Assembly: GCA_021397835.1 (NCBI GenBank)
Contig: JAJFZO010000566.1
Coordinates: forward strand, 5,642,001-5,706,000
DNA from: Moringa oleifera
Lineage: Eukaryota > Streptophyta > Magnoliopsida > Brassicales > Moringaceae
Direction of reading: 5' to 3'
Length of the DNA stretch: 64,000 bases
How positions within the stretch are numbered: position 1 is the first letter of the stretch; the number at the start of each line of letters is the position of its first letter. Positions 1 through 11,250 of this stretch are shown piece after piece. The position numbers and the translations under genes were made by a program. The notes beneath the pieces were generated by a model, which made no database searches, was not told the origin of the DNA, and saw only the letters and a program-made list of their open reading frames with translations.

Positions 1-84
1 TGTTATTTTCAACCTGAAAATACTTTTTCTAAATTATGATAAATATAAGATTTTTCATACTTTGAAGTAATTATAAAATTTGAG

Positions 85-88
<4 letters not shown>

Positions 89-126
<38 letters not shown>
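89..126. repeat. (AG)n microsatellite
   Basis: An uninterrupted run of AG dinucleotides lies in a gene-free, AT-rich stretch (1-676). No coding signal was seen around it. Confidence 0.95.
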
Positions 127-128
<2 letters not shown>

Positions 129-952
129 GGCCTCCATGAAAAAGAAATGGGAAAACACATCATGTCACGGCAGGTCCAACCAAGCAAACCATGCATTGCT
201 CACCAAAAATTTAACAAAAGTAAAAATCTAATTTTTGTAATTTATTAATTAATTATTTTCATCAAAGCTTGATGCTTAATCAATTTAGTAGGCCCCATCC
301 CATTTCATTTTAAGTACTGAATCAAATCCTCAGAGCATTATATGCATAAAATAAAAGAAAGTGAATTAACTTTTCCTTTGACATGAGGCATCTAACAATG
401 CATTGCTTCCATGACCACTTGTTCCTTCCTTTATCAATTATAATGTTTTTCTTTTCCGTATCTTTTCTGTTGAACATATAAAAAAAAATTAAAATGTCCT
501 ATTAATGACATTGATGTCTTGTAATTCTTTTTTCATATTATATTTTACTCAATAATATCGGCTAGATGTTAGGGCTTTGAACCAAATCAAGCTGGTTAGA
601 CCTTAATCTATGATTATTAATTCAATGAAAGCAAAGAATAAAATGATTTTTTTTTTTTTGAAAAAGAAGTGATTGATCCCGGAATAGTTCGTTAGCAATA
701 ATTCCGGGACGTGCCTAGCTACAGCTTCAAAAGCATCCAAAACACGTAAGGCCAATTATAAAACGAATTAGCCTTATTCTTTGTTTTGATGGCTAATAAG
801 AACAAATGCAAAGATCAGAATCTTAGGGTCAATTAGCAAATCCAACCGTAAACCAAATGGAACTTTAGAGAGAAAATAAAATACTTATTTTGCATAGAAA
901 AGCAAATAAATTAAGGAAAAGATACGTAATAAGTCGAATAATTAAAAGTGAG
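127..952. other. Intergenic / 3' flank of the four-exon gene
   Basis: This AT-rich DNA holds no supportable gene. The right part is the 3' flank of the minus-strand gene ending at 953 and probably contains its 3' UTR. Its only structured feature is the hairpin at 677-709. Confidence 0.6.
677..709. other. Perfect 9-bp stem-loop
   Basis: TCCCGGAAT at 677-685 is perfectly inverted at 701-709 (ATTCCGGGA) with a 15-base loop. It lies about 245 bases beyond the stop codon of the minus-strand gene ending at 953, so it could sit in that gene's 3' UTR or just after it. Its GC-rich arms stand out from the surrounding AT-rich DNA. The function is unknown. Confidence 0.6.
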
Positions 953-2784
953 TTAGCAACCTAATAATTTGAAGTGAGGCCACATGGGAGGAGCCCTCTT
1001 CTTCTTCTTCTTCTTCCCACTTTCGCATGACTTTTCATCTGTGTTAGACTTATTAATATTCTTCTCCTTTGGCTTCTTACTCATCCTTACTGTATTCTTC
1101 TTCCTTTGCTGCTCTCTCTCAGACGTTTCCTGCATAGTAACATGGCAAATGGCATGGTCAACCCATATATTAATTCCCTCTTTGTGGCCACTAAAAGATA
1201 ATAATTAAAGAATTTCATCACTATTAGAATATACATAAATGTGTGGTTAATGTCACTGATGACAAACTTATTATTTGGTGTTGTTATTTTAATTAGGTCC
1301 AGACTGTCTAATTCACTTATACAGCATGGTTTCAGATCAGCTGGTCTGTATAAAATACAAGCTTCTAGTTGCAGTATGGTGTCATTAGACATGTAAAGAC
1401 AAACAATTTTTTTAGAATAAACAATTTTTATATGCATTCAAATATCATTTTACGAATCAGTCTAACTCAAAATATTAATATGTGTATGACAGATAAGATA
1501 TTGTATAACAGATTGTATGTCGGAAGAACCCTTTTTATTAAAACAGGATGTGAAGACAAAATGTATGGCTGAGAGCTAACTCGAAGTGCATGATTGGTTA
1601 AATTAGTCAGGGCTTCAAATTCTAAATCAGGGGATTAACACAATCATTATATATGATGAACAGCAGATGTCGGTGGGAGTAAAATATTGAAAATATTAGT
1701 ACCTGAATCTCAGACTCATTGACTTGAGAGTGTTGAGTGAGACCTTGAATTGGGTGGTTGAAAATTGGCAATGGAAAAGATGGTTCTCTTTTGATTCCCT
1801 GGCTGGAAGACTCCCCGGATACTCCTGTTGAGGTAGAGGATGTGCTGCTGGATTCTAACTCCAAGCATAGCTGATCAGAAACTTAAACATAATCAACCCA
1901 ATTTTGACTTCACAGACATGGAGCCTTCTAATGGTCATTTTGGTATACATATCTTTGAATACAATATCTTGACTGTGTTATATGCAGATATTGTTTTTTT
2001 TCAGAACTTTTAATATGAAATTTGTCACGGTTTCATTTATAATTATATGTCAAATAATGCAAGATCTGAAAGTGAAATATGTATGATAAGTGCCCATGAA
2101 TATACTAATCCTGTGAGAGTTTTATGAACACCTTTGCCCAAGTCTAACCCTATATATTACAAGAACTGTTGTAACCCCCAAGAGCAACAAACCCAAATAA
2201 TTTCATGTTGACAGTCTTTGTATGTATAAGGACATTTAAAAACTATGCATTATGTATTCTGTCATCGCTCAACACCGCATGCATGCAACAGAGAGTTATA
2301 AGGCCCTTTTTTTCGTTACTTTTTATAATATTAATTGAATGTTTAAAGAAGAAATGGAGTCAGCGACTGCAAGAAATGAATAAAAATGTTGGACCTGAAA
2401 GAGGCGATTTTCAAGAGCTGCCACTCTATCCAACAACGAACCCTTGAAGCAAGCCTCCGTTACAGCAGCATCGAGTGGCAAACATGGCCTCCCTCCTCGA
2501 ATGGAGTTACTACTGCCCCCCCATTTTGGCAGATCTTGTTTTCCTTCAAGATACTTCATCTAAGTTCGGCCATGCAAACACAAAAATCACAAACGAGCAG
2601 AGAGGAAAATAGGAAAAAAAGATCATCAAAGCACATGCAATATTTCCCAAGCAGTACTACGCACCCGCATGCAATCTTTTCAAAGAAGAAAATAGGAAGA
2701 GAAAGAGAAGATCACGATGAAATCCAAGTGGTCGAGCCTGGAAACAAGAGGAATGGAGGAGTGGCGTGATCGTGCGTCTTCCAT
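953..2784 (-). CDS. Unrecognised plant protein, 192 aa, four exons
   Basis: The gene is read from four minus-strand exons: 2784-2716, 2559-2395, 1870-1703 and 1129-953 (stop at 955-953). Every intron is GT-AG and phase 0. The donors are C|GTGATC (weak), CAG|GTCC and CAG|GTAC; the acceptors are TTAG, ATCAG and TGCAG. The joined frame has no internal stop. The protein starts MEDARSRHSS and contains a short leucine-rich amphipathic segment around residues 62-83 (SLLDRVAALENRLFQ continuing into LCLELE across an exon junction), which suggests a small coiled coil. A Ser/Thr-rich linker follows (residues 85-102), then a Lys/Arg-rich tail with a KKKKKK run and the C-terminus WPHFKLLGC. The basic tail could be a nuclear targeting signal (inference). 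I do not recognise the family and assign no function. The weakest point is the first donor; the alternative is a start at the ATG of exon 2 (2559). An overlapping upstream ATG at 2854 is out of frame and may be a uORF. Confidence 0.72.
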
Positions 2785-3582
2785 TTCTGGGTGCAGATTC
2801 TATATTTGGCTGAGTGCTTCGGTCAGTGGTTGTTGTTGTTCTTTCAGGAGCCATAACACTGAATCGGTTACAAGTTCCCTCCTTTTTCTGATTCTTTTAC
2901 TGTGAATAGCTGACAAGTCATGCGGCTGTTAGTTGCAGTGCCTGGTCGTGGTCCATACTTCCTGTAATCGGCAGACCACCTTGGGTCTTAGACACGGCCC
3001 AATATCAACGTGATTACACTGGCAATTTAAATGTATTTAGCCTCGGCATAAGGAGTACTGCATCCAACCTTTTATGGTTCAAATGATTGATTAATCATTA
3101 GCAGATTATAAGTTGATCGGGAAATTGATTCTTTTGTATGTCTAATTTATAAGAGCCTTGAAAAGTGCTAGTGATTGGCATTACCCAAAATTGTTTTACC
3201 CTTTACATTAACAAGAAAGACAAATTGCTAATTAGTCCTAAGCTGTCTAGTTTAAAAGGTTGTCTGAATAATTTTATCTGCAATTCCAACTTCTCCATCT
3301 ATTGGATAAATGCTTCTGGGCTGCTTTCACAAGACAACAACAAAATCCCAGAACATAACTAGCATGCCTTGGCAACATGAGAAACACCAGCTGAGAAATC
3401 TGATTAAACATGAAACATTCATGTAAATAAGGGCAATCCTTGGAAAGAAAGTTCTTTCCAGCATTCCAATGAAAGGATACATAAATGGCGAAGAAGGAAA
3501 GCCTGTTATCACATTGCTAAACAATTCCTTAGGTTAAGGAGAAAAATGTGTTTGCGCGTCACCAGGGCCTGAGCAAAACCAA
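2785..3582. other. Leader/promoter of the four-exon gene and 3' flank of the carrier gene
   Basis: No independent gene is seen. The left part should hold the 5' leader and promoter of the minus-strand gene starting at 2784, including an upstream ATG at 2852-2854. The right part holds the 3' UTR of the mitochondrial carrier whose stop codon is at 3585-3583. Confidence 0.5.
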
Positions 3583-4849
3583 TCATCCTAAACTAGACCT
3601 CGTTACCTCATATGCCAAGAAGCATGCTGCATTGGCAGGAATACTTCGGGCCATTGCAGGGCCAAATCCTTTGTACAAGCCTTTAATGCCCTCTGAGGCC
3701 AAGATCTTTCTAAAAGCATCGATTGAGCCAGAGAATTTGGGATTTTTGTAATCATCTACCTGGAGTACACTCTTCACAACATCAGTTGGGTAGACAGAGA
3801 ACCAGAAGGTAGCTCCGGCTAAACCTCCAGCCAGCATCAACGAGCCTCTTCCCAACTGAGAAGTGTCCTGCCCTCCAGCAATGACCTGCTTCACGGCTTC
3901 ATATGCGCCAAACATAGCAGCATTTCCAGGAACCTCACGCGCCAAGGTTGGAACCAAGCCCTTGAAGAGACCTCTTACGCCACCTTCTGACCTGAGAACA
4001 TGCCTGGCAACGTCCATTGGCCCTCCATACTTCACTGACACGGCTGCTGCGCCAGAGCCCGCCAATGCACTTTGTGCTTGCAACCTGTTTTCACCACAGA
4101 AACCCAATTAGTTGAAGGCTATTTGAGTTTATCCATTTGAATAAGAGACAGATATACTATTTTCCACCTAAAGTCTTTTGGAATCTGAAGATGTATTAAA
4201 TGTTGCCATGACAATTCGTTTTGTTGAATTAAATAAGATCACTTAATGAAAGAAGCCAACTTTTCCTTGCTTTTCCATCACACTTCATGAGAACAAACAG
4301 GGTGGGAGAGTTTTCAAGATATGTTCTGAATAGATGAGCTGGCAAAAGCTGAGGGATACTTAACACAAGGTAAGAGAGGGGAGTGTCAAGATTAATTCCT
4401 GAGATAAATTGGGTGATGTAGGCTGATGGAAAGAGTGAAAGCGAGAAAAGAGCTGACCTGCATTTGATCAACTCTGTGGGGCAAGCTAAAAAGGAAACAG
4501 CAACTCCAGCCCCAGCCCCACAAATGAATTGTTGGTTAATTGTGAGGGGCAGACCGGGTTCAGACCTCAAGAGTGCCTCCATTTGCCCTCTTACTGTGAA
4601 GAGGACAGCATTGAAGGCTGCCACAGTTGCAAGTGGGGCCCCCATACCTTTGTACAAACCCCCTGGGCCTTCAGCAGCTATGGTCTTCCTGACTGCATCA
4701 ATTGCACCAGCATACTTGGGAGGTTGGCCAGGGGGTGGAGCAGGCTGGCTTTGGAGCTTGACCTTGATAGTGTCAAAAGGGTGACCAACTATCAACTGTG
4801 CTGCCCCACCAACAGTCCCAGAAGCAAGGTCCTTGACTGCATCTGCCAT
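3583..4849 (-). CDS. BOU: Mitochondrial carrier protein, BOU (carnitine/acylcarnitine carrier-like) type
   Basis: Two coding exons, 4849-4458 and 4084-3583, join across a 373-bp intron (CAG|GTCAGC ... AACAG|G) to give 297 residues, close to the roughly 300 usual for this family. The intron splits one Arg codon. The three-repeat mitochondrial carrier fold is visible from its signature motifs: HPFDTIK at residues 23-29, CPTELIK at 123-129 and YPTDVVK at 229-235. Each is followed in its repeat by an EGxxGLYKG-type segment. The start is the ATG at 4849-4847 (MADAVKDLASG), directly preceded by a strong acceptor (TTTTTGTGCAG), so the leader contains an intron. The protein should sit in the inner mitochondrial membrane. 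Plant BOU was first described as carnitine/acylcarnitine carrier-like and later linked to glutamate transport and photorespiration (established knowledge of the family). The frame is intact and the gene looks functional. Confidence 0.93.
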
Positions 4850-5029
4850 CTGCACAAAAACAAATAGAGAAACCAAATGAGATTATTGAAGATACAAGGT
4901 TGTCTAAGGCCATAAATAATAAGATAAAGACAAAAACCATATCCATCAGAAGCTTTATTTTGGTGGATGACAGCAATATTTTTTTTTTTCCAAGAAACAA
5001 ATATTATGTTCATCTATATAATAACTATG

Positions 5030-5083
5030 AATGGCACCAACGGGGTGCCTCACGCATATGGAAGGCACCTCCTCGGTGCCATT
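5030..5083. other. Double GGCACC/GGTGCC hairpin in the leader intron
   Basis: Two short hairpins sit side by side: GGCACC 5033-5038 with GGTGCC 5044-5049, and GGCACC 5064-5069 with GGTGCC 5075-5080. The outer arms also pair with each other over nine bases (AATGGCACC 5030-5038 with GGTGCCATT 5075-5083). The GC-rich unit is isolated in AT-rich intron DNA. It could be a small foldback element or a structured regulatory RNA; no family is recognised. Confidence 0.55.
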
Positions 5084-7989
5084 TATGCCGTAAATTTGTA
5101 CAGGACAGCAATTAACTTTTAACTAGCATTATATCTAAACAATCCTTGTAAGATTTATTGGATTGTGTTTTTTGGTCGGCTTCTCAAAGGAACAAAGAAG
5201 CAAGTCATGCTAGGAAAACTAAATTTTTAACAGAGATTACTTGAAATAAACGGCATACAGTTAGGATTTGTCTGGGTGTTGAGGTCAATCAAGAGCATAT
5301 GTTAAACATACATTGACAAAAGTTTGCTGAGTAATGCTTCTACCACTTGTTTTATGCTCCAAGATCAAAATTGTCAACTATGTTAACAACAAACAAGGAT
5401 CAGTCATATTATTAGAATATGGATCAGGTTAACCAGGTCCCACACATCTTATATACGCTAGCATGCATGTAAACTCCTATGCCACATCCTCTAATATATC
5501 TATTCCAATTGCAACCTACTACATTTGAAAGGTTGAAACCAAACTACATCTAATGATTAAAAAAGAAAAAGCCAATGAAGTTTGTGAATCCTTCAAAGAA
5601 AGGTTAGTATGGTTCAGTCTTCTTGCCAATTATAAAGTATGATGCAAGCGGATCAACAAAAATCCTTCTGGCAAGAGAAAGAACATGAATGTAGTTCTTA
5701 TAAGCTTAAAAAAAGACATGTGCATAAATCGGACATCTTTGGATGTCATAAATTTTAAGAAAAATGAAAAAGATGAGGAAAGTTGAAAAGTTGCTTGGGA
5801 ACAGCTGAAGTTAATTATCTAATTTACAAGCCTTGTGATGCAACACACACCTAAGTTTGCAAGTTTACATTCTTTAGCTCCCATAAATTTTAAGAAAAAT
5901 AAAGAGAATGCAGAAAGATGAAGAAGTTGCTTGCCAACAGCTCAAGCTGTTTCTAAGCTTACTTTCTGGTAAAATAAATTATCCACTAGCTTAAAGAGAT
6001 CAAGGTGTTGCAAGATTGAAAAGTACTCATGCTTGGCTTCAGTAATATCATCATGAGCTCAATTTGTCTAGGCTCACAACTAGTAGAAGTTACACAAGCA
6101 CATTATCCCACTGAAAAATATATAGGTCACAACATAACAGTCTTTCGACAAAAGAATAAAGGTCCTACCTCCTTGACACCAATTTTCAACTCTTGCTACA
6201 GAAGATTCACAAAGATCCACACATTCATATGCTTATGCGCAGATAAATTTTAAGTACACAATGTGCAAGTATCAATAGTACCAGTTAAAGTTTGATCATG
6301 ATGATATATTTTTATGAAAATTTTGATGATATAAATGAACACACTCTATTAAAATCTGTTAATTTGCATTAACCTAAGCAGGCGTAAAAATGTTATGCAA
6401 CATGTAACCTTCATGTTTGATTATGCTTATGTTTCTGAACACATCACAAAATTTGCTGTACTGTGTCAACTTTTAATTCACCAGATTAGAGCCGCTAACT
6501 CTAGCACTTCATTCCTTTTTTTTGCCTATTTTCTCTAATATTACAGCATACCAAGGACTTTGCGAACCTTTAACTGCAGAAATCTTCAGCCACAAGGAAA
6601 TAAATGACCTTAATCAGTGAAAAGATTTTGATAACAAATTCCAGCAATCTCTAAAAGATGGATTTTGAAATCATTATTACTAATCTCTTCGTAGAAATTA
6701 ATTACAGTGATCAAGCCAGCATGTTGAAGGGGTGAAAGAGGGCCAAAAGATGGAAATGCTTATGCAATTTGTTATATTAGCTCTAATCTCAACTGCTATT
6801 TGCATTAGCACTTGTAAGAAAGAGAATAGATGTAGAATATGTTGTTTACCAATTAACAAATAAAGTAAATCACCAGCACAAATTAGCTATACTTCATGGG
6901 AATTTCAGAAAAAGACAGAATGTTTTCCATGTTTAGCAACAGAAAACCCTGCTTGACTCATTTATTATTGAAATGTAGTATCCAATATGACTTATGACAG
7001 GAAAAGAAAGCTTTCAAGACAAAATGGTGAAAAACCTGATATAATGTTAATAATGGTTAGTAATTCATGTTAGAAAAAGAATACAGATTGCTGCAATGTT
7101 CAGAAGCATCAGATAAATCTCAGAAATTCAAAATGTCAAATTTAACATTTGAACCTCTAAATGTAGACAACTGAAATTCACACAAAACATAACATGCAAA
7201 CCAAAAAGTCTATAAAACAGTTTATATTTGCACAGATAATCATTTATCATCACAACACAAAGACAAGCCAAATATACAGTCCAATGAAAGAGGCTTTGCA
7301 ACCAAACAAAGCAGACCAACTAGGAACACAAAGGATATTGTAATTTTGACATCATCAAACAACCCAAAAACATTAACAAACACCATAAGAGTAAAATTGG
7401 CATTTGCCACACAAAATATCCACACCTTTTCTGATCACATAATTTCAGCCCAAAGTATTGATAAGCATATCAAAACCCAATGGCAATCACATTTTATACT
7501 AAATTTTCGTATTAAGGAACGAGATTCTCACCAGAGCTATATCCACTGGCACCAAAGAGTTCAGCCAAGGAAAGGGAAATATGAGGCGAATCCCAGCAAG
7601 TTAGGTTCACCCAGAAAATTACCTCTGAGAAGATAAATAAAGGGTTAGATCTAAATTAATCTCAATTGTGTTCATAAACAAGAAATGAATGAAATAGAGC
7701 AATTCGACACCAGATGACGACGGGGAGTTTTCTATAGGACCATGTTTTTTCTTTTCAGCCAAACTTTTTGTTTGAAGAGGAAAAAGAAAGGGGTAACAAA
7801 AAGGGAAGTTGGTGATTGCGCTTTTGGGGGCGTGAGAGAATCTTGATATATAATAGTAATTATAAAAGAAACGAAAATATACGAAGGGTATCTTGTGAGA
7901 GACCCAGAACCACAAGAGAGTTGTTGGGGTAGGACAAAACAGTAGTGGGGAGCGTGGAGTTCACACAACGAAGGCTGGTGTAACTCTAT

Positions 7990-8012
7990 AAGAGAGAGAG
8001 AGAGAGAGAGAG
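7990..8012. repeat. (AG)n microsatellite, CT on the gene strand
   Basis: An uninterrupted AG dinucleotide run. On the minus strand it is a CT run, a composition often found in plant 5' leaders and core promoters. Confidence 0.9.
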
Positions 8013-8240
8013 ATGTGGTTGTGATGGTATCTAAGATGTGGACAGACTGCGGAGTAGTGACTGTGAGTGAGCATAAGCCAATCTCGATTCTCTCTTTTGC
8101 TGTCCACCAAATCAGGTTTCGTAGGTGGTGGCTGAAACAGCAAGTACAGAGAAGAGAGAAAGAAAAAGAGAAAAGAGGATTCTAAGCATTGGGGATGACA
8201 AGGAACGTTCCAAGTTTGATTCTTTCCTAAAGGCACGACT

Positions 8241-9184
8241 ATTACAATCTTCAGAGTCTAGCCTGCCATAACGATTCGATCCTTCTATTAATTTACGTTT
8301 TTAGATGGTATCATAGCTGTCACAATGACTCAGCTTAGATGGAAAGGATTATCAAAATTAGTGGCCAAAAATAATAGTGTAACCTCTAATAAACCCAATG
8401 TGCATATATTAATATTAACTAATCAAGTTTTAATAGTAATTTGATTTGTTTATTTTTATTAAATATCAGAGATATGCCTTGAAAATTCAGTATCTGGCCA
8501 TTTAATACTTCACTCGCATATTTTTGAAGTTCTGTTTTCATTAAAGTAGGTGATCTGATTTATATTAATATTTTAAAAAGATAATTAAAATATATCAATT
8601 AGATAAAATAATTAATAATTTTTATTTATTTATTTATAATAATTTAAAATCTGAAAAACAAATTATTTGGACAACTCTAAATTTTCTATCAAAATAATGC
8701 ATTATTATCATTATTATTATTTTACTATAATTATTTTAAGTTTTAATAAGAATAATTTTATAAAAAAAACCAAAGGAGTGATAAACTTTCCAACCCCTCT
8801 AACTCGATCCCTATGCTAATTAGTCCCAAGAGCTTTACTTAAAATGTCATCATTGCCTAAGAATGTAATGGTATCAATTTTTGACTGCTCCATTAACTCA
8901 TCCTATAATAATCCATTTCTAGTTTTATAAGCTACTATTCATAACTTCCATGCAATAAACATAAACCATTGCAACTTAACTTTAAGTGTGTCAAGAAAAC
9001 AAGCAGGGAAGAAAAAGGCAAAATACTTTCTGTTTGGGTGTCTTTGTTTATAAGCCAAGAAAAAGTGGCATTCCAATTGGTTAGATTATACTACCTTATT
9101 GCCTAAATAATATTCCCTTACTGCCTCATTGTCTTCAAATTTCAGCAAACAATCTTATTAAGATAACATTTCTAATGTTTATGT
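8241..9184. other. AT-rich intergenic DNA, no gene seen
   Basis: No open frame or family resemblance could be supported. The left end of the CACTA element that covers 9.2-19.2 kb ought to lie here or just before it, but I could not find a terminus matching the right one at 19191. Confidence 0.5.
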
Positions 9185-10120
9185 AAGATTCATTAAAAAA
9201 AAACTTACAATTTTTTCAATGATAGGCATCATTTTTGGTGCATGATGTCCCTTTATCTTGTCGCGCTAGCTTCCACAATTTATTATGATCAATCTCTTCT
9301 TCTACCTTGAGTTCTGCTTTCTGTAAAGATGGAGTAACAAATTAAAAATTAGAAAGAATGTATCTTAAAATCGTCACAAAGAATGTAAGAGCGAGAAAGT
9401 TACTAATTTGTGCTCTAAGCTTGCATATCCACCTCGACTCAATCAATGAGGATATTTATTATGTTCTTGTCATTTTTTTTTTGTTCCTCACTCAATTTCT
9501 ACAATGTTTCATTGCAGTTAATGAAGAAACATGAAATATTTATTGTTTAAAAAACATATTACAGCATAAATGTACCTTAAAATCCTCTGAAAGTCATGAT
9601 TTAACGAACCTTTCCCAATCATTTTGTGAAATGAAACTGTAAATCGAAGGTGGTCTCATTATAGCATCAAGATTGTTGGTAAAAAGAATTATATATTTTG
9701 TTGTCAGGATATTTTTGAATGTTCTAAATTTGTTGCCAATTGATTGTAAGATAGATTTTTTCAGGTGATGATTAATTTTAAATGCATCCTATAAATGAAA
9801 TTTGATAAGTTACTATGCTAATAAAAAGTATAATTAAACATTTAAGGTGAAAGAGTTAAACTTAAACATATTTCCACATTTTTTCTTTCAAATGATCAGG
9901 AACCTTTCGTCAGTCACTATAAGTTATAGGTACCATTGTATATGCAAAAACTCCAAGAGTAAACATAAGGGATTTAGCTTCAGCACCATATGGTACACCT
10001 TTTGAATTGAACTGTACCACCTTCTTTGTCCCCAAATTCTTCTGGTTCAATAATTTTGTTGGTCTTCAGATTTGATAGGCGAATCTGACAACTTCTTAGT
10101 CATATCTACCATCCTACAAA
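9185..10120 (-). pseudogene. Plant transposase (PF03004, Ptta/En/Spm-like) remnant
   Basis: Minus-strand translation around 10020-9890 reads as KKVVQFNSKGVPYGAEAKSL followed by MFTLGVFAYTMVPITYSDWR. This closely resembles the conserved block of plant CACTA-associated transposase proteins (xPYGxEAKxLxxxxGVxxRTxVPISYSDW). A second piece near 9310-9220 contains LWKLARQDKGT, like the LWxxAR region of the same family, followed by a candidate donor (ATT|GTAAGT). A stop and frame breaks separate the parts, so it is non-functional. It probably represents the accessory second gene of the outer CACTA element. Confidence 0.6.
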
Positions 10121-10637
10121 CATAAAATGTAGTCCAAATAAATAGTTAGAGCATAATTCATTATATGATACTAGTTTTTACAATAAATAATACTGTCATA
10201 AAAGAAAAAAGAAAACAATTAAATCTTTTTGCCTTGAGTTAAAAAGTTTACTTGTAAGCTTCATCAATCCAAGTTCCATCATAATCGAGTCGTATATAGT
10301 TAACATCATCCTCATCGATTTCACCATTTATATCGACTTCAAGTATGCCATCAATAATGAAATCATATTCTTCTATGTTGTCCACATCATTATTTCTCTC
10401 ATTATGTTTATAGTCTTTTTGTAGAGTAGAGCAAACAATGGACTATCTTAGATCTAGTTGGACCAGAACGTAAAAGACCTGTTTAACGTAAGAAGCTAAA
10501 AAGAAACAATTAGATTTATGGCCATATCATTTAAGATTAACTAATATGTAACCAACATTGTCTAATTTAATCCCACAATTATTTTCAACCTAATCATATT
10601 TGAACAATGTTGTTTTGAACATGTGGTAATCGAGCTC

Positions 10638-10859
10638 CTATATTTCCTTGATAACACCATAAAATGACAATTGTCCAATTACTGGATTCTTGTCCTTAGC
10701 ACTTGAAATTTGCATTATTGTTGCGACTACAGTGACTCCACTATTTTGTGTGACTTGACTATTATCACGTTCCCATGTATGAAAGTGATAACCATTCACA
10801 TCATATCCAAGATATTTTATAACTTCAAGACGAGGTCCATGTGCTACCCATTTCACCAA
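10638..10859 (-). pseudogene. DUF4216 part of CACTA transposase
   Basis: A 73-residue frame contains GYDVNGYHFHTWERD followed by QNSGVTVVA and YGVIKEI. These are hallmarks of DUF4216, which follows DUF4218 in plant CACTA transposases. It is separated from the DUF4218 segment by about 390 bp of sequence with broken frames. Confidence 0.75.
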
Positions 10860-11250
10860 AAAGGGAGGTTGATTTTGCCTTTGTATTTCTGATGCAACCT
10901 ATTGACAAAAATTTGATCGAATATATTTTAGTATTAAATAAATAGAAGACATATGGTCATGTTAAAGAAACTGGTAGGTACCTTTTCTCAAAACCAAGAA
11001 ATAAAGGTCCGCTTATGCTTATCTTGTAACCATTTGGATTATTTTGATTGATGGGGATACAGTAATTTCACATATTTGATATGCTCACTGTTAATGAAAT
11101 AAGGTTAAGCTCATCTAATGATTACATATATGTATGAAGTATATGTTTTATAATGAAAATGCACATAGATTAGGAAGAGACATACTCAACATATGGTTGG
11201 ACGTCAAGTGAATTCAGTAATACATAAAAATGCACTTGCTCTAATTCTTG

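Larger units (their letters stand above)
4850..8240 (-). promoter_or_regulatory. 5' leader intron and upstream region of the BOU-type gene
   Basis: The acceptor abutting the ATG (4850) requires an upstream non-coding exon. The best donor I see on the minus strand is TCTCAGAG|GTAATT, with the exon ending at 7623; this would make a leader intron of about 2.8 kb. Upstream on the minus strand are TATA-like AT runs (about 7846-7868) and a CT-rich microsatellite (7990-8012), both common near plant transcription starts. The open frames at 7619-8236 are low-complexity and are not taken as genes. The start site and donor are inferences and would need transcript data. Apart from the hairpins at 5030-5083 I see no other feature in the intron. 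Confidence 0.45.

Noticed and set aside
984..1208. Plus-strand Phe-rich frame
   Set aside because: It is the complement of the lysine-rich last exon of the four-exon gene.
2657..2854. Minus-strand frame starting MAPERTTTTT
   Set aside because: It overlaps exon 1 of the four-exon gene in another frame, and downstream it is low-complexity Leu/Phe. It is better explained as leader sequence or a uORF.
3863..4867. Plus-strand open frames opposite the BOU-type exons
   Set aside because: They are antisense shadows of the carrier coding sequence and show no independent family features.
7619..8236. Several minus-strand frames before the BOU-type gene
   Set aside because: They are low-complexity, pyrimidine-rich and overlap each other in different frames, which fits a leader or promoter region.
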